Part shown: piece by piece, positions 48,298 to 57,716 of the stretch
Numbering within the stretch: the stretch's first letter is position 1
Layout of the letters: the number at the start of each line of letters is the position of its first letter
Assembly: GCA_018362935.1 (NCBI GenBank)
Contig: JAHALQ010000004.1
Span: forward strand, 13,073 to 77,072
Source: Pseudomonadota bacterium
Lineage (GTDB): Bacteria > Pseudomonadota > Alphaproteobacteria > RF32 > CAG-239
Length of the DNA stretch: 64,000 bases
Direction: 5' to 3'
Notes under the pieces: model-generated
What the model saw: the letters and a program-made list of their open reading frames with translations, nothing else
Told to the model about the DNA's origin: nothing
The model's database searches: none
Position numbers and translations under genes: made by a program

Positions 48298-50373
48298 ATG
48301 ACACAATTCAAAGCCTCTTCTGGAAAGGTTGCTCCGCTCGGATCGCATTATGACGGAAAAGGCGTGAATTTTGCGCTGTTTTCCGCGCATGCCGAAAAAG
48401 TGGAACTGTGCATTTTTGACGCTTCCGGCTCCGAGGAAATTGAGCGCTATATCATCAGCGAAAATGACAACAGCATCTGGCATATTTATTTGGAAAACGC
48501 GGCGCCGGGGCTGGTATACGGTTATCGCGTCTACGGCCGCTACAAACCGCAGGAAGGATACCGTTTCAACCCGCATAAGCTTTTGATAGATCCCTATGGC
48601 AAAAAACTGGTCGGCAAACTGATATGGAACAAGGCAATATTCGGCTATGACGTCGACAGCCCGGAAAAAGATTTGTCTTTTTCGACGCTTGATTCGGCGC
48701 CTTATGTCCCCAAGTCCGTTGTTATTGACGACAGTTTCGACTGGGGCAGCGACAAACAGCTTGGATACAGTTTTGAGAATACGGTGATTTACGAAACGCA
48801 GCTGCGCGGCTATACCATGCTTCAGCCGTCGGTACCCGATTCCAAACGCGGAACTTTTGCCGGCTTTGCCCACAGTTCGGTCATCAACTATATCAAATGG
48901 CTCGGCGTGACGGCGGTTGAATTTCTGCCCATACACGCATTCTTCGGCAACCGCCATAAAAAGGGCTATATTACCGACAACTACTGGGGATATGAAAGTT
49001 TCAGCTTTTTTGCGCCGGAGCAGTCGTATCTGGCCAGCAATGAGATTACCGAAATAAAAGAGCTTGTCAAAACCATGCATACGCACGGCCTGGAGGTTAT
49101 TCTCGATGTGGTCTACAACCATACCGGCGAGGGCAATCAGCTCGGCCCGACTTTGTGCTATCGGGGAATTGACAATTCTTCATACTATATTCTCAATCCG
49201 GACGATAAACGCTACTATTTTGATTCGACCGGCTGCGGCGCGTCGCTGAATATTCAGAACCCGCATGTTTTGCAGCTGGTGATGGATTCGCTGCGTTACT
49301 GGGTTAATGAGATGCACGTTGACGGTTTCCGTTTTGATTTGGCAACCACCTTGGCGCGGCAGAACAATTTGTTCTCTCAGCAAAGCGGGTTTATGTATGC
49401 CGTTAATCAGGATCCCGTATTGAAAAATGTCAAGCTGATTGCCGAACCGTGGGATGTCGGTTACGGCGGTTATCAGGTCGGTGCCTTTTTGCCGGGCTGG
49501 GCGGAATGGAATGACAAATACCGCGACAACGTCCGCCGTTTTTGGAAAGGGGACACTTTCCAGACCGCCGAAATGGCCAGCCGCCTGGCGGGGTCCAGCG
49601 ACATTTTCAATTACGCCAACCGCGACATCTGGACCAGCGTCAATTTTATTACCGCGCATGACGGTTTTAATATGAATGACCTTGTCAGCTACAACCACAA
49701 GCACAATCTCGGCAACGGCGAGCAAAATAAAGACGGCACCGATTCCAACTGGAGCTGGAATTCCGGTTTGGAAGGCGATACCGACAACAGCGTTGTTTTG
49801 GAAAACCGTTTTCAGCGGGCGCGGGCGATGCTGTCGACATTGTTGTTTTCTTTCGGCACGCCCATGCTGGTAGCCGGGGACGAGTTTATGCGCACCCAGC
49901 TCGGCAACAACAATCCCTATTGCCAGGACAACGCGCTGACGTGGATAACCTGGGAAGGCATAACGGACGGCAATAAGCAGTTTGCCAATTTTGTCCGCAA
50001 GATTGTGCGGCTGCGCAAAAAGCTCAAAATATTCGAACGCCGTAAATTCTTTACCGGCCGCCCGATAGACAAAAGCGGTTATAAGGACATTGCCTGGTAC
50101 ACCGAAAAAGGCCGGGAGTTTGAAGGCGGGGACTGGCATGACGGCAGCCGCCGCTGTTTGTCGTACTGCGTTTATACCGGCAGCCGTTTTGTTATGGCGA
50201 TATTCAATGCTAATTTTAGCGATATCGAATGGAAGCTTCCGCCGCTGCCCGAAGAATTATTCTGGAACCTGGTTCTGGACAGTTCGTTGAAAATGCCGGC
50301 AGCAGAGGCTTCTTCAGGAAAAGTTGTCCGAGTTCCGGCGTGGAGCGTCCTGGTATATGACATTAAAAAATAA
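48298..50373 (+). CDS. glgX: Glycogen debranching enzyme
   Basis: 691 residues. N-terminal CBM48 (GVNFALFSAHAEKVELCIFD) and GH13 barrel: VEFLPIHAFFGNRHKKGYITDNYWGYESFSFFAPE, DVVYNHTGEG, DGFRFDLATTL (nucleophile Asp), LIAEPWDVG (acid/base Glu), and NFITAHDGFNMNDLVSYNHKHN. Hydrolyses alpha-1,6 branches. Starts 11 bp after glgB. Confidence 0.96.
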   Translation: MTQFKASSGKVAPLGSHYDGKGVNFALFSAHAEKVELCIFDASGSEEIERYIISENDNSIWHIYLENAAPGLVYGYRVYGRYKPQEGYRFNPHKLLIDPYGKKLVGKLIWNKAIFGYDVDSPEKDLSFSTLDSAPYVPKSVVIDDSFDWGSDKQLGYSFENTVIYETQLRGYTMLQPSVPDSKRGTFAGFAHSSVINYIKWLGVTAVEFLPIHAFFGNRHKKGYITDNYWGYESFSFFAPEQSYLASNEITEIKELVKTMHTHGLEVILDVVYNHTGEGNQLGPTLCYRGIDNSSYYILNPDDKRYYFDSTGCGASLNIQNPHVLQLVMDSLRYWVNEMHVDGFRFDLATTLARQNNLFSQQSGFMYAVNQDPVLKNVKLIAEPWDVGYGGYQVGAFLPGWAEWNDKYRDNVRRFWKGDTFQTAEMASRLAGSSDIFNYANRDIWTSVNFITAHDGFNMNDLVSYNHKHNLGNGEQNKDGTDSNWSWNSGLEGDTDNSVVLENRFQRARAMLSTLLFSFGTPMLVAGDEFMRTQLGNNNPYCQDNALTWITWEGITDGNKQFANFVRKIVRLRKKLKIFERRKFFTGRPIDKSGYKDIAWYTEKGREFEGGDWHDGSRRCLSYCVYTGSRFVMAIFNANFSDIEWKLPPLPEELFWNLVLDSSLKMPAAEASSGKVVRVPAWSVLVYDIKK

Positions 50374-50389
50374 TTAAAGGATTACGCAT

Positions 50390-52525
50390 ATGTCTGAAGC
50401 ATTAAACAATTTAGCCCGGAAGGCAGGGGTTGCCGTTCATTTTACGGATGCCGGCCTCAGCCGGAAAAGTTATGACGTCGATGAAAACGTCATTCGTTTT
50501 GTGCTGAACGACATGGGCTACCCCTGCGCCGATGATGCCGAGGCGGAGCAAAGCGCTGCCCGCATAGAGCAGGAACGCTGGCAGAGGCCGCTTGAAAATA
50601 TTTATGTTTGCGTAGAAGACAACATTGTTTTTGACGTTGTATATCCGGCAGCCGAAACTGTCGGCGAAATAATGCTTTTTGATGAAAAAAACCATAAAGT
50701 CGCCGTTACTGCGGAAGAGGCCGGCGAAGCTGAAAGCAGAGAAGTCGGCGGTGCAGAACTCCTGCGCCGGCAATATAAAATGACCGGCAGTCTTAACATC
50801 GGTTATTATGTGCTGGCGGTCAAACTGGGCGACAAGATTTATCGTTCGCGTCTGGCGGTAGCGCCGCGGCATGCTTTTGAACCGGAAGCCCTCAAAAATA
50901 AAATCTGGGGTTTTGCCATTCAGCTTTACTCTGTAAACTCCAAACGCAACTGGGGCGTCGGCGATTTTACCGATTTGTGCGCGCTGGTTGAACTGGCCGC
51001 GCGGAGCGGCGCCTCCATAATCGGGTTAAACCCGTTAAACACGCTGGCGCATGATTATCCGGAAAATGCCAGTCCATATCAGTCAATCAGCCGCCTGTAT
51101 CTGAACCCGATATATATCGATTTGGAAAAAGTTCCCGAGTTTACGGGGGCGGACAAAGCGGCCGCCGCAGATGAAATTGCCGTTGTCAAAGCACAGGAGT
51201 TTATCGATTATGATAAGGTTTACCGCCTTAAAACATATTGGCTTGAACAATGCTATGAAAGATTTTTGAAACAGAAAAATTCCGACCGGTACGCCGAATT
51301 TGCGGGTTATTGTGCCCGCGAAGGGCGTGAGCTGGAAAATCTCGCAGCTTTCCAGGCGATTTATGAGGAAAAGACCAAGACCGTGTGGGGCGGCTGGGCA
51401 GCCTGGCCGGAAGAATTGCGTTCGCCGGACAGCGCGGCGGTCGGCGAGTACGTTCAAAAGAACCAAAAACGGGTTGATTTTTTCAGGTTCATGCAGTTTG
51501 AGGCTGCGCGGCAATTTGCCGAAGCGCAGGATTTAGTTGAAAAACGCGGTCTGCAAATAGGCTTTTATCGCGATTTGGCTGTCGGCGTCGGCAAAGACAG
51601 CGCCGAATTTTGGAGCAGCAAAGAAGTTTTTATTCCGCATGTCGGCGCGGGCGCGCCTCCGGATGCCTTTTTTCCCTGCGGGCAGAAATGGGGGCTGGGA
51701 TGTTTTTCTCCCAAAGAGCTGAAAGAGCGGCAGTATGAACCTTTTATACGCGTACTGCGCGCCAATATGAAAAATGCCGGCGCCATCCGTGTCGATCATG
51801 TCATGAGCCTGATGCGCCTTTTTGTAATACCGGACGATATGGATTGCGGTACCTACGTTTATTATAACTTTGATGATATGTTGAACTTGCTGACGCTTGA
51901 AAGCTGCCTTAACCGCTGCATGATTGTCGGCGAGAGTATCGGCAATGTTCCCGAAGGCTTTCTGGATGCTTTGCAGCGGCACAATATTTATTCGCTGAGT
52001 GTCTTGTGGGCGGAGCGCGCGGCGGCGGGCTGGGGCGGTTTTTACGCGCCCGAACATTATCCGTCGAATGCCGTGACGTCGGTGGGGACGCATGATATGC
52101 CGCCGCTGAAAATGTGGTGGTTTGGCTATGACATTGAGCTGGCTTATTCGCTCGGCATGATGAGCTATGAAGATAAAACAGGAAGTTATCATAAGCGCGA
52201 AGCCGACCGCAAACATCTTTTAGATTCGCTTGATGCGGCGGGCGTATGGCCTGAAGACCGGCTGCGGCGCGGCGACTGTCTGTACGGCGAGGGCTATCCC
52301 GAAGGGTTGGAAGAAGCCGTGCACCGTTTCATGGCTAAAAGTTCTTCCCGTGTCTTTCTGCTCCAGCTGGAAGATGTTCTGCTGGTTGACAAACAGCAGA
52401 ATCTCCCGGGTACCGATATTGACACTTATCCGAACTGGCGCCTCCGTCTGCCTGTCGCGCTTGAAGATTTGGCGGCGGACGAAAAGTATATCCGCAACGT
52501 CAACGCCGTCAGGAAAGAACGTTAA
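50390..52525 (+). CDS. malQ: 4-alpha-glucanotransferase (amylomaltase)
   Basis: 711 residues, GH77. Two N-terminal beta domains; then WGFAIQLYSVNSKRNWGVGDFTDL, GLNPLNTLAHDYPENASPYQSISRLYLNPIYID, IRVDHVMSLMRLFVIP (nucleophile Asp), IVGESIGNVPEGF (acid/base Glu), and VGTHDMPPLKMWW. It rearranges short maltodextrins released by debranching. Follows glgX by 16 bp. Confidence 0.96.
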   Translation: MSEALNNLARKAGVAVHFTDAGLSRKSYDVDENVIRFVLNDMGYPCADDAEAEQSAARIEQERWQRPLENIYVCVEDNIVFDVVYPAAETVGEIMLFDEKNHKVAVTAEEAGEAESREVGGAELLRRQYKMTGSLNIGYYVLAVKLGDKIYRSRLAVAPRHAFEPEALKNKIWGFAIQLYSVNSKRNWGVGDFTDLCALVELAARSGASIIGLNPLNTLAHDYPENASPYQSISRLYLNPIYIDLEKVPEFTGADKAAAADEIAVVKAQEFIDYDKVYRLKTYWLEQCYERFLKQKNSDRYAEFAGYCAREGRELENLAAFQAIYEEKTKTVWGGWAAWPEELRSPDSAAVGEYVQKNQKRVDFFRFMQFEAARQFAEAQDLVEKRGLQIGFYRDLAVGVGKDSAEFWSSKEVFIPHVGAGAPPDAFFPCGQKWGLGCFSPKELKERQYEPFIRVLRANMKNAGAIRVDHVMSLMRLFVIPDDMDCGTYVYYNFDDMLNLLTLESCLNRCMIVGESIGNVPEGFLDALQRHNIYSLSVLWAERAAAGWGGFYAPEHYPSNAVTSVGTHDMPPLKMWWFGYDIELAYSLGMMSYEDKTGSYHKREADRKHLLDSLDAAGVWPEDRLRRGDCLYGEGYPEGLEEAVHRFMAKSSSRVFLLQLEDVLLVDKQQNLPGTDIDTYPNWRLRLPVALEDLAADEKYIRNVNAVRKER

Positions 52526-53163
52526 TGCGGCGATTTAAAAATTATATCTTCGATTTAGACGCGACTTTGTATCAGGACAACGGCGAAGTCGAAGCCGGCT
52601 GCGAACGCCTGATTGATCAATTTTTTATGACGCGGTTAAATCTTCCGGAAGCCGCCGCCCATGAAAAACGGCGTGAAATTCTCCATAAGTTCCGTTATGA
52701 AGCCGAAGCGATGGAGCCGCAGTTCGGCATTTCCGTAAAAGAGTTTATGGATTATATCTGCGATGTTGATGTCAGCCACCTGCCGCGGAATCCTTTTCTT
52801 GAAAAGCAGCTGAGGCGATTGCCCGGCCGCTGTTTTATCTTTACCGACAGTACGGCGAAGCATGCGCGTGACACGCTTTGCCAAATCGGCGTAAACCCGG
52901 ATGTTTTTACAGAAATCTTCGATGCCGAAAAGGCCGGTTACAAGTTTAAATACCAGGCTGAAGCATTTGAATGTTTTTTCGAAAAGTGCCGGGTTAATCC
53001 GGGTGAAAGCGTTATGTTTGAGGACAGTCTGCGTAATCTTAAAACGGCTCGGTCATTCGGGATGACGACGATTCTCATTTCCGGGGAAGCCGCCGGAGAA
53101 AATGTTGCCGACGCTCAGTTTTCGGACATAAACAAAGCGTTAGAGGTTTATACTGAAGAATAA
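52525..53163 (+). CDS. HAD hydrolase, pyrimidine 5'-nucleotidase (Sdt1-like)
   Basis: 212 residues; start overlaps the malQ stop by one base. HAD motifs: I YIFDLDATLY, II CFIFTDSTAKHA, III Lys in the KYQAEAFE region, IV MFEDSLRNLKTA. Helical cap as in Sdt1/PhoX-type nucleotidases. Its link to glycogen metabolism is positional only. Confidence 0.85.
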   Translation: MRRFKNYIFDLDATLYQDNGEVEAGCERLIDQFFMTRLNLPEAAAHEKRREILHKFRYEAEAMEPQFGISVKEFMDYICDVDVSHLPRNPFLEKQLRRLPGRCFIFTDSTAKHARDTLCQIGVNPDVFTEIFDAEKAGYKFKYQAEAFECFFEKCRVNPGESVMFEDSLRNLKTARSFGMTTILISGEAAGENVADAQFSDINKALEVYTEE

Positions 53164-53285
53164 ATTGCTGATTTTTTAAAGAAACAATTTGCAAGTTGAA
53201 TTAATTTGGTGTACATAAACCCCAGCCGGTTTGCACATTTTTGCGTAAGCCGAGGCTCGTTTTGTTTCGAAAAAAAGAGGTAAAA

Positions 53286-54446
53286 ATGCTCGTTGGGAAG
53301 TTGAAAAACCGTGCAATTATAAAAAGAGTAATCATTTTGGGGCTGTGTGTCGCTTTCGGATGGTATCTGAAAGGCCGCCTCACGCCGCAGATGCCGATGA
53401 TGGGGGCAATGGGCGCGCAGACACCTTATGTTTTGACTCAACAGGTCGAGGAAGCGGACGTTTCGCCGCGCCAGACTTTTATTGCCAGTGTAGAGCCGAT
53501 AAAAAGCGTTAATTTGAAACCGCAGGTGACAGGCTATATTGAAAAGGTCTTGTTTGAAGAAGGCAGCTTTGTCCGCGAAGGCGATATATTGTTTGTCATC
53601 GAACAGGAGCGTTATATTGCCACGGTCGAACTCCGCCAGGCCGAACTGGCCAGCGCCCGGGCCAATCTTGTTCGTGCCGAACGCGATTACAAGCGTCAGA
53701 AATCATTAAGCAAACAAAACATTTCATCCAAAGCGACAATGGATACTTCCGAAAGCAACTATCTCCAGGCCAAAGCCGCGGTTAAGCAGGCTCAGGCCAA
53801 TTTGGAACTGGCCAAAATCGAACTGGGCTATACCGAAATCAAGGCGCCGATTTCCGGGCAGATCGGTAAGGCTCTCGTGACTGAAGGAAACTATGTTGCG
53901 TCGACTCTGCAGACTTTGGCGCGCATTGTCCAGATTAACCCGATACGCGTGGCTTTTTCGGTAACCGATAAGGATATGCTGAACATGCGCCAGACCTACG
54001 GTGATAAAAATCAGCCGATGTCGACAGAAGTTATCCTGCCAAACGGAACAGTTCTTCAAAGCAAAATGCTGTCGCATTTTGCCGACAACGAAGTTAACGC
54101 CGAAACGGCAACCGTGGCCGTTTATATGGAATATGACAATCCCGACAAATATTTGCTGCCGGGCAACTATGTCAATATTCGCATCGGAACCGGCGAGCCG
54201 GTAATGGCGATATTGGTTCCGCAGGCAGCATTGGCGCAGGATGAACACGGCAATTATGTTATGGTTGTTGCCAATAACGTCGCCGAACAGCGCCGCGTCG
54301 TTCTCGGGGATATCATCGGCGATAAGCAGATTGTAACCGAAGGCCTGCAGCCGGAAGACAAAGTCATTATCCAGGGATTGCAAAAAGTTAAAAACGGTCA
54401 GGCTGTAAAGGCTTCTCTGGTCGGTGCCAAAGCGGAGGCTGAGTAG
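53286..54446 (+). CDS. RND efflux periplasmic adaptor (membrane fusion protein)
   Basis: 386 residues from an ATG with GAGG upstream; the open frame extends 15 codons earlier without a ribosome site. N-terminal anchor helix (IIKRVIILGLCVAFGWYL), lipoyl half PQVTGYIEKVLFEEGSFVREGD, coiled-coil hairpin (about 100-165), second lipoyl half IKAPISGQIGKALVTEGNYV, and a beta-barrel domain. Partner of the pump encoded 3 bp downstream. Confidence 0.92.
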   Translation: MLVGKLKNRAIIKRVIILGLCVAFGWYLKGRLTPQMPMMGAMGAQTPYVLTQQVEEADVSPRQTFIASVEPIKSVNLKPQVTGYIEKVLFEEGSFVREGDILFVIEQERYIATVELRQAELASARANLVRAERDYKRQKSLSKQNISSKATMDTSESNYLQAKAAVKQAQANLELAKIELGYTEIKAPISGQIGKALVTEGNYVASTLQTLARIVQINPIRVAFSVTDKDMLNMRQTYGDKNQPMSTEVILPNGTVLQSKMLSHFADNEVNAETATVAVYMEYDNPDKYLLPGNYVNIRIGTGEPVMAILVPQAALAQDEHGNYVMVVANNVAEQRRVVLGDIIGDKQIVTEGLQPEDKVIIQGLQKVKNGQAVKASLVGAKAEAE

Positions 54447-54449
54447 ACT

Positions 54450-57400
54450 ATGTTTTCCAGAATCTTTATTGAACGCCCCCGCTTTGCGATGGTTATTTCC
54501 ATCGTACTGACGCTGGCCGGCGTTATTTCGATTTTCTCGCTGCCGATTGCTTTGTATCCGGAAATTACCCCTCCGGAAGTGGTCGTTTCGGCTTCTTATC
54601 CCGGTGCCAGCGCCGAGGTTGTCGCCCGCACCATCGGTATCCCTCTTGAAGAAGAAATCAACGGTGTCGAAGACATGCTCTATATGAGTTCTTCTTCCGA
54701 GAATTCCAAATATTCTCTCACCGTTACTTTTAAGGTCGGTGTCGACCGCGATATGGCGCAGGTCAAGGTGCAGAACCGTATCCAGCAGGCGCAGAGCAAA
54801 CTCCCGACGGAAGTGACCCGCCAGGGGTTGACGGTGCGCAGCCGTTCATCAAATATTCTCGGTTTTATTACCGTTGGTTCGCCCAAAGGCACGCACACCC
54901 CGCTTGAACTTGCGGATTATGTGCAGAATAACATCAAAAACAATCTGGCCCGCGTATACGGTGTCGGCGAAGTGAATGTTTATTCTTCCAAACTGAGCAT
55001 GCGCGTCTGGCTGGATGCCGATAAGATTACGGCATTGAATTTACCGTTGTCGAGCATTACCGCGGCTATTGAAAGCCAGAACTACCAGCCTTCTTTGGGC
55101 AGCGTCGGCGCCATGCCCGGCGACGGTACGCAGCAAATGGTTTATACGCTGCAGACCCAGGGGCGTGTCAACGAAGTTGAAGATTTCAGCAATATTATCA
55201 TCCGCACGGCGGAGCAGGGCGGCTTGGTTTATCTGAAAGACGTTGCCCGTATTGAAATCGGCGAAGAAAGCTATCACGCGGTTTCTAAATTTAACAATGC
55301 GCCCAATGTGGCGATAGCCATTAACCAGCTGGCCGGCGCCAATGCGCTGGATGCCATGGAAGCCGTCAAGAATGAAATGGCGCGTCTGGCGCAGAATTTC
55401 CCGGATGACATGAACTATATGGTCGGTTATGACTCCACGGATTATATTCGCGCATCAATTGAGGAAGTCGTATTTACCCTGATTCTGACCTTTGTGTTGG
55501 TCGTTTTTGTCTGCTATATCTTTTTGCAGGACTGGCGGGCCACTTTGGTGCCGTCATTGACGATTCCGGTGTCGATTTTTGCCACTTTTGCCGTCATGCT
55601 GGCTTTGGGATACAGCATCAATATGCTGACTTTGTTCGGTTTGGTTCTGGCAATCGGCCTGGTCGTGGATGACGCCATCGTCGTGGTCGAACGCGTGTTG
55701 TACCTGATGGAAAGCGAAAATCTCAGCCCCAAGGAAGCGACCATAAAAGCCATGGAACAGGTGTCGGGAGCTGTTATCGCCACCACGCTGGTGCTGCTGG
55801 CGATTTTTGTGCCGGTCGGTTTTATGGGCGGCATTACCGGAAAGATTTATCAGCAGTTTGCGGTAACGATTTCGACTTCGGTAACTTTTTCGTCGCTCAA
55901 CGCGCTGACTTTGTCGCCGGCGCTGTGCGCCACTTTGCTGCGTCCGTTGAAACCGGCGCAGAGAGGGCCTTTGTTCTGGTTTAACCAGGTTGTCAACAAA
56001 TCGCGCGATACCTATGTGTCAATCGTTGCGATTGTCGCGCGCAAGGTAACCGTGATTGCCCTTTTGCTGGGACTGGTTGTCCTCGGCGTCGTCGGGTTTT
56101 TGAAAATCAGCCAGACGTCGTTTATTCCCGGCGAGGATCAGGGTGTTATCATGGTCAACGTTCAGCTGCCCGAAGGTGCCAGCCGCGAACGTACCCAGAA
56201 GTTTATTGATAAAATTTATCCGCTGATGAAAGAAGAAAAAGGCGTTGACAGCGTTATGATTGTGGTCGGCGTGAGCATGATCGGCGGTTCCGGCGAAAAC
56301 GTTGCTCTCGGCTTTATTACTCTGGAGCCGTGGAACAAACGGCCCGGCGACGAATTGTATTCGACCAACATCATGAACCGAATCCGCGCCAAGATTTCGG
56401 GTCTTCCCGAGGCGGAAGTACAGCTTTTTGAACCTCCGGCAATTATGGGATTGGGAATGAGCGGCGGTATGGATTACCGTTTGTTGTCCATGGATACCGA
56501 TAATCCGCAGAAGATTGACGCGGTTTTGCAAAACACGCTGGCAATGATAAATCAGGCGCCAGAAGTATCTTATGCCTATACCACCTATACGGCTAAAACG
56601 CCCAATATCTATATCGATATTGACCGTGTCAAGGCCGAGGCCATGAAAGTCAGCGTCGGAAGCATCTTTTCCGTATTGCAGAATTATCTTGGTTCCAGTT
56701 ACATCAATGATGTTAACTTCGGCACGCAGGTGAACAAGGTTATGATTCAGGCAGACTGGCCGTATCGTAAAGATATTGACAGTATCAACAAGCTTTACGT
56801 GCAGAACCAGAACGGCCGTATGGTGCCGTTGGGCAGCCTGATAAAGCTGCGCAAGGTATTGTCGCCGCGCGTCGTAACCCGCTACAACCAGTATCCGAGT
56901 GCTTCGATTACGGCTGTTCAGAACCAGTCGGCCAGTACCGGACAGGCCATGAATGCGCTTGAAGAACTGTCAAAGCGCCTGCCTGCCGGTTTTGGTTATG
57001 ACTGGTCAAGCATGAGTTATCAGGAAAAAGCCAGCGGCGGCCAAATCGGCTATCTGCTTGCTTTGGCGATTACATTCGGTTATCTGTTCCTGGTTGCGCA
57101 GTATGAAAGCTGGTCGACGCCGCTGCCGGTTTTGGCATCGGTTTCGGTGGCCATGCTCGGCGCTCTGGCCGGTCTGTTTATGACACAGCTGCCTTTGAGC
57201 ATTTACGCCCAGCTGGGGTTGATTCTGCTGGTCGGCCTGGCGTCTAAAAACGCCATTCTGATTGTTGAATTTTCCAAGGAAGAGCGTGAAAGGGGCTCGA
57301 GCATTGTCAAGGCGGCGATGACCGGAACCAAAGAACGTTTCCGCGCCGTTTTAATGACTGCCTTTACGTTTATTCTGGGTGTGCTGCCGATGATTGTGGC

Positions 57401-57551
57401 GACCGGTGCCGGCGCTTCGAGCCGTATTGCCATCGGCGTGCCGGTTTTCTGGGGAATGCTCCTCGGTACGGCGGCCGGACTGATTATGATTCCGCTTCTC
57501 TATGTCTTGTTCCAGACCATACGCGAAAAAGTGAATGCCTGGAGAAGCTAA
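54450..57551 (+). CDS. RND multidrug efflux pump (HAE1 family)
   Basis: 1033 residues, full length for AcrB-type pumps. N-terminal FIERPRFAMVISIVLTLAGVISIFSLPIALYPEITPPEVVVSASYPGAS, the proton-relay GLVVDDAIVVVE near 405, GEDQGVIMVNVQLPEGAS, and a C-terminal LGLILLVGLASKNAILIVEF. Exports hydrophobic compounds using proton entry. No outer-membrane TolC partner is adjacent. Confidence 0.96.
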   Translation: MFSRIFIERPRFAMVISIVLTLAGVISIFSLPIALYPEITPPEVVVSASYPGASAEVVARTIGIPLEEEINGVEDMLYMSSSSENSKYSLTVTFKVGVDRDMAQVKVQNRIQQAQSKLPTEVTRQGLTVRSRSSNILGFITVGSPKGTHTPLELADYVQNNIKNNLARVYGVGEVNVYSSKLSMRVWLDADKITALNLPLSSITAAIESQNYQPSLGSVGAMPGDGTQQMVYTLQTQGRVNEVEDFSNIIIRTAEQGGLVYLKDVARIEIGEESYHAVSKFNNAPNVAIAINQLAGANALDAMEAVKNEMARLAQNFPDDMNYMVGYDSTDYIRASIEEVVFTLILTFVLVVFVCYIFLQDWRATLVPSLTIPVSIFATFAVMLALGYSINMLTLFGLVLAIGLVVDDAIVVVERVLYLMESENLSPKEATIKAMEQVSGAVIATTLVLLAIFVPVGFMGGITGKIYQQFAVTISTSVTFSSLNALTLSPALCATLLRPLKPAQRGPLFWFNQVVNKSRDTYVSIVAIVARKVTVIALLLGLVVLGVVGFLKISQTSFIPGEDQGVIMVNVQLPEGASRERTQKFIDKIYPLMKEEKGVDSVMIVVGVSMIGGSGENVALGFITLEPWNKRPGDELYSTNIMNRIRAKISGLPEAEVQLFEPPAIMGLGMSGGMDYRLLSMDTDNPQKIDAVLQNTLAMINQAPEVSYAYTTYTAKTPNIYIDIDRVKAEAMKVSVGSIFSVLQNYLGSSYINDVNFGTQVNKVMIQADWPYRKDIDSINKLYVQNQNGRMVPLGSLIKLRKVLSPRVVTRYNQYPSASITAVQNQSASTGQAMNALEELSKRLPAGFGYDWSSMSYQEKASGGQIGYLLALAITFGYLFLVAQYESWSTPLPVLASVSVAMLGALAGLFMTQLPLSIYAQLGLILLVGLASKNAILIVEFSKEERERGSSIVKAAMTGTKERFRAVLMTAFTFILGVLPMIVATGAGASSRIAIGVPVFWGMLLGTAAGLIMIPLLYVLFQTIREKVNAWRS

Positions 57552-57572
57552 AGCAGTTCGGCTCTAAAAAAG

Positions 57573-57601
57573 CGGGAGGAATGAATCCTCCCGTTTTTTT
57601 T
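57573..57601 (+). terminator. Terminator after the RND operon
   Basis: CGGGAGGA-ATGAA-TCCTCCCG followed by about nine T. Confidence 0.92.
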
Positions 57602-57643
57602 GTCTAAATCTGTGGAAAAACGCCTTAAATCTTATTTTAGGAA

Positions 57644-57672
57644 TTGCAATAATAGCAGAAGGCGATTATTAT
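57644..57672 (+). promoter_or_regulatory. Putative promoter of the giant secreted protein gene
   Basis: TTGCAA (57644-57649), exactly 17 bp, TATTAT (57667-57672), 45 bp before the start codon. Confidence 0.6.
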
Positions 57673-57716
57673 ATCTGATAAATGCATTTAAATAAATTTT
57701 GTACAGGTACCTTTTG

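Noticed and set aside
49180..50139. Long minus-strand open frame opposite glgX
   Set aside because: Codon usage of glgX leaves the reverse frame open; no ribosome site or domain. The same applies to 51533-52216 opposite malQ.
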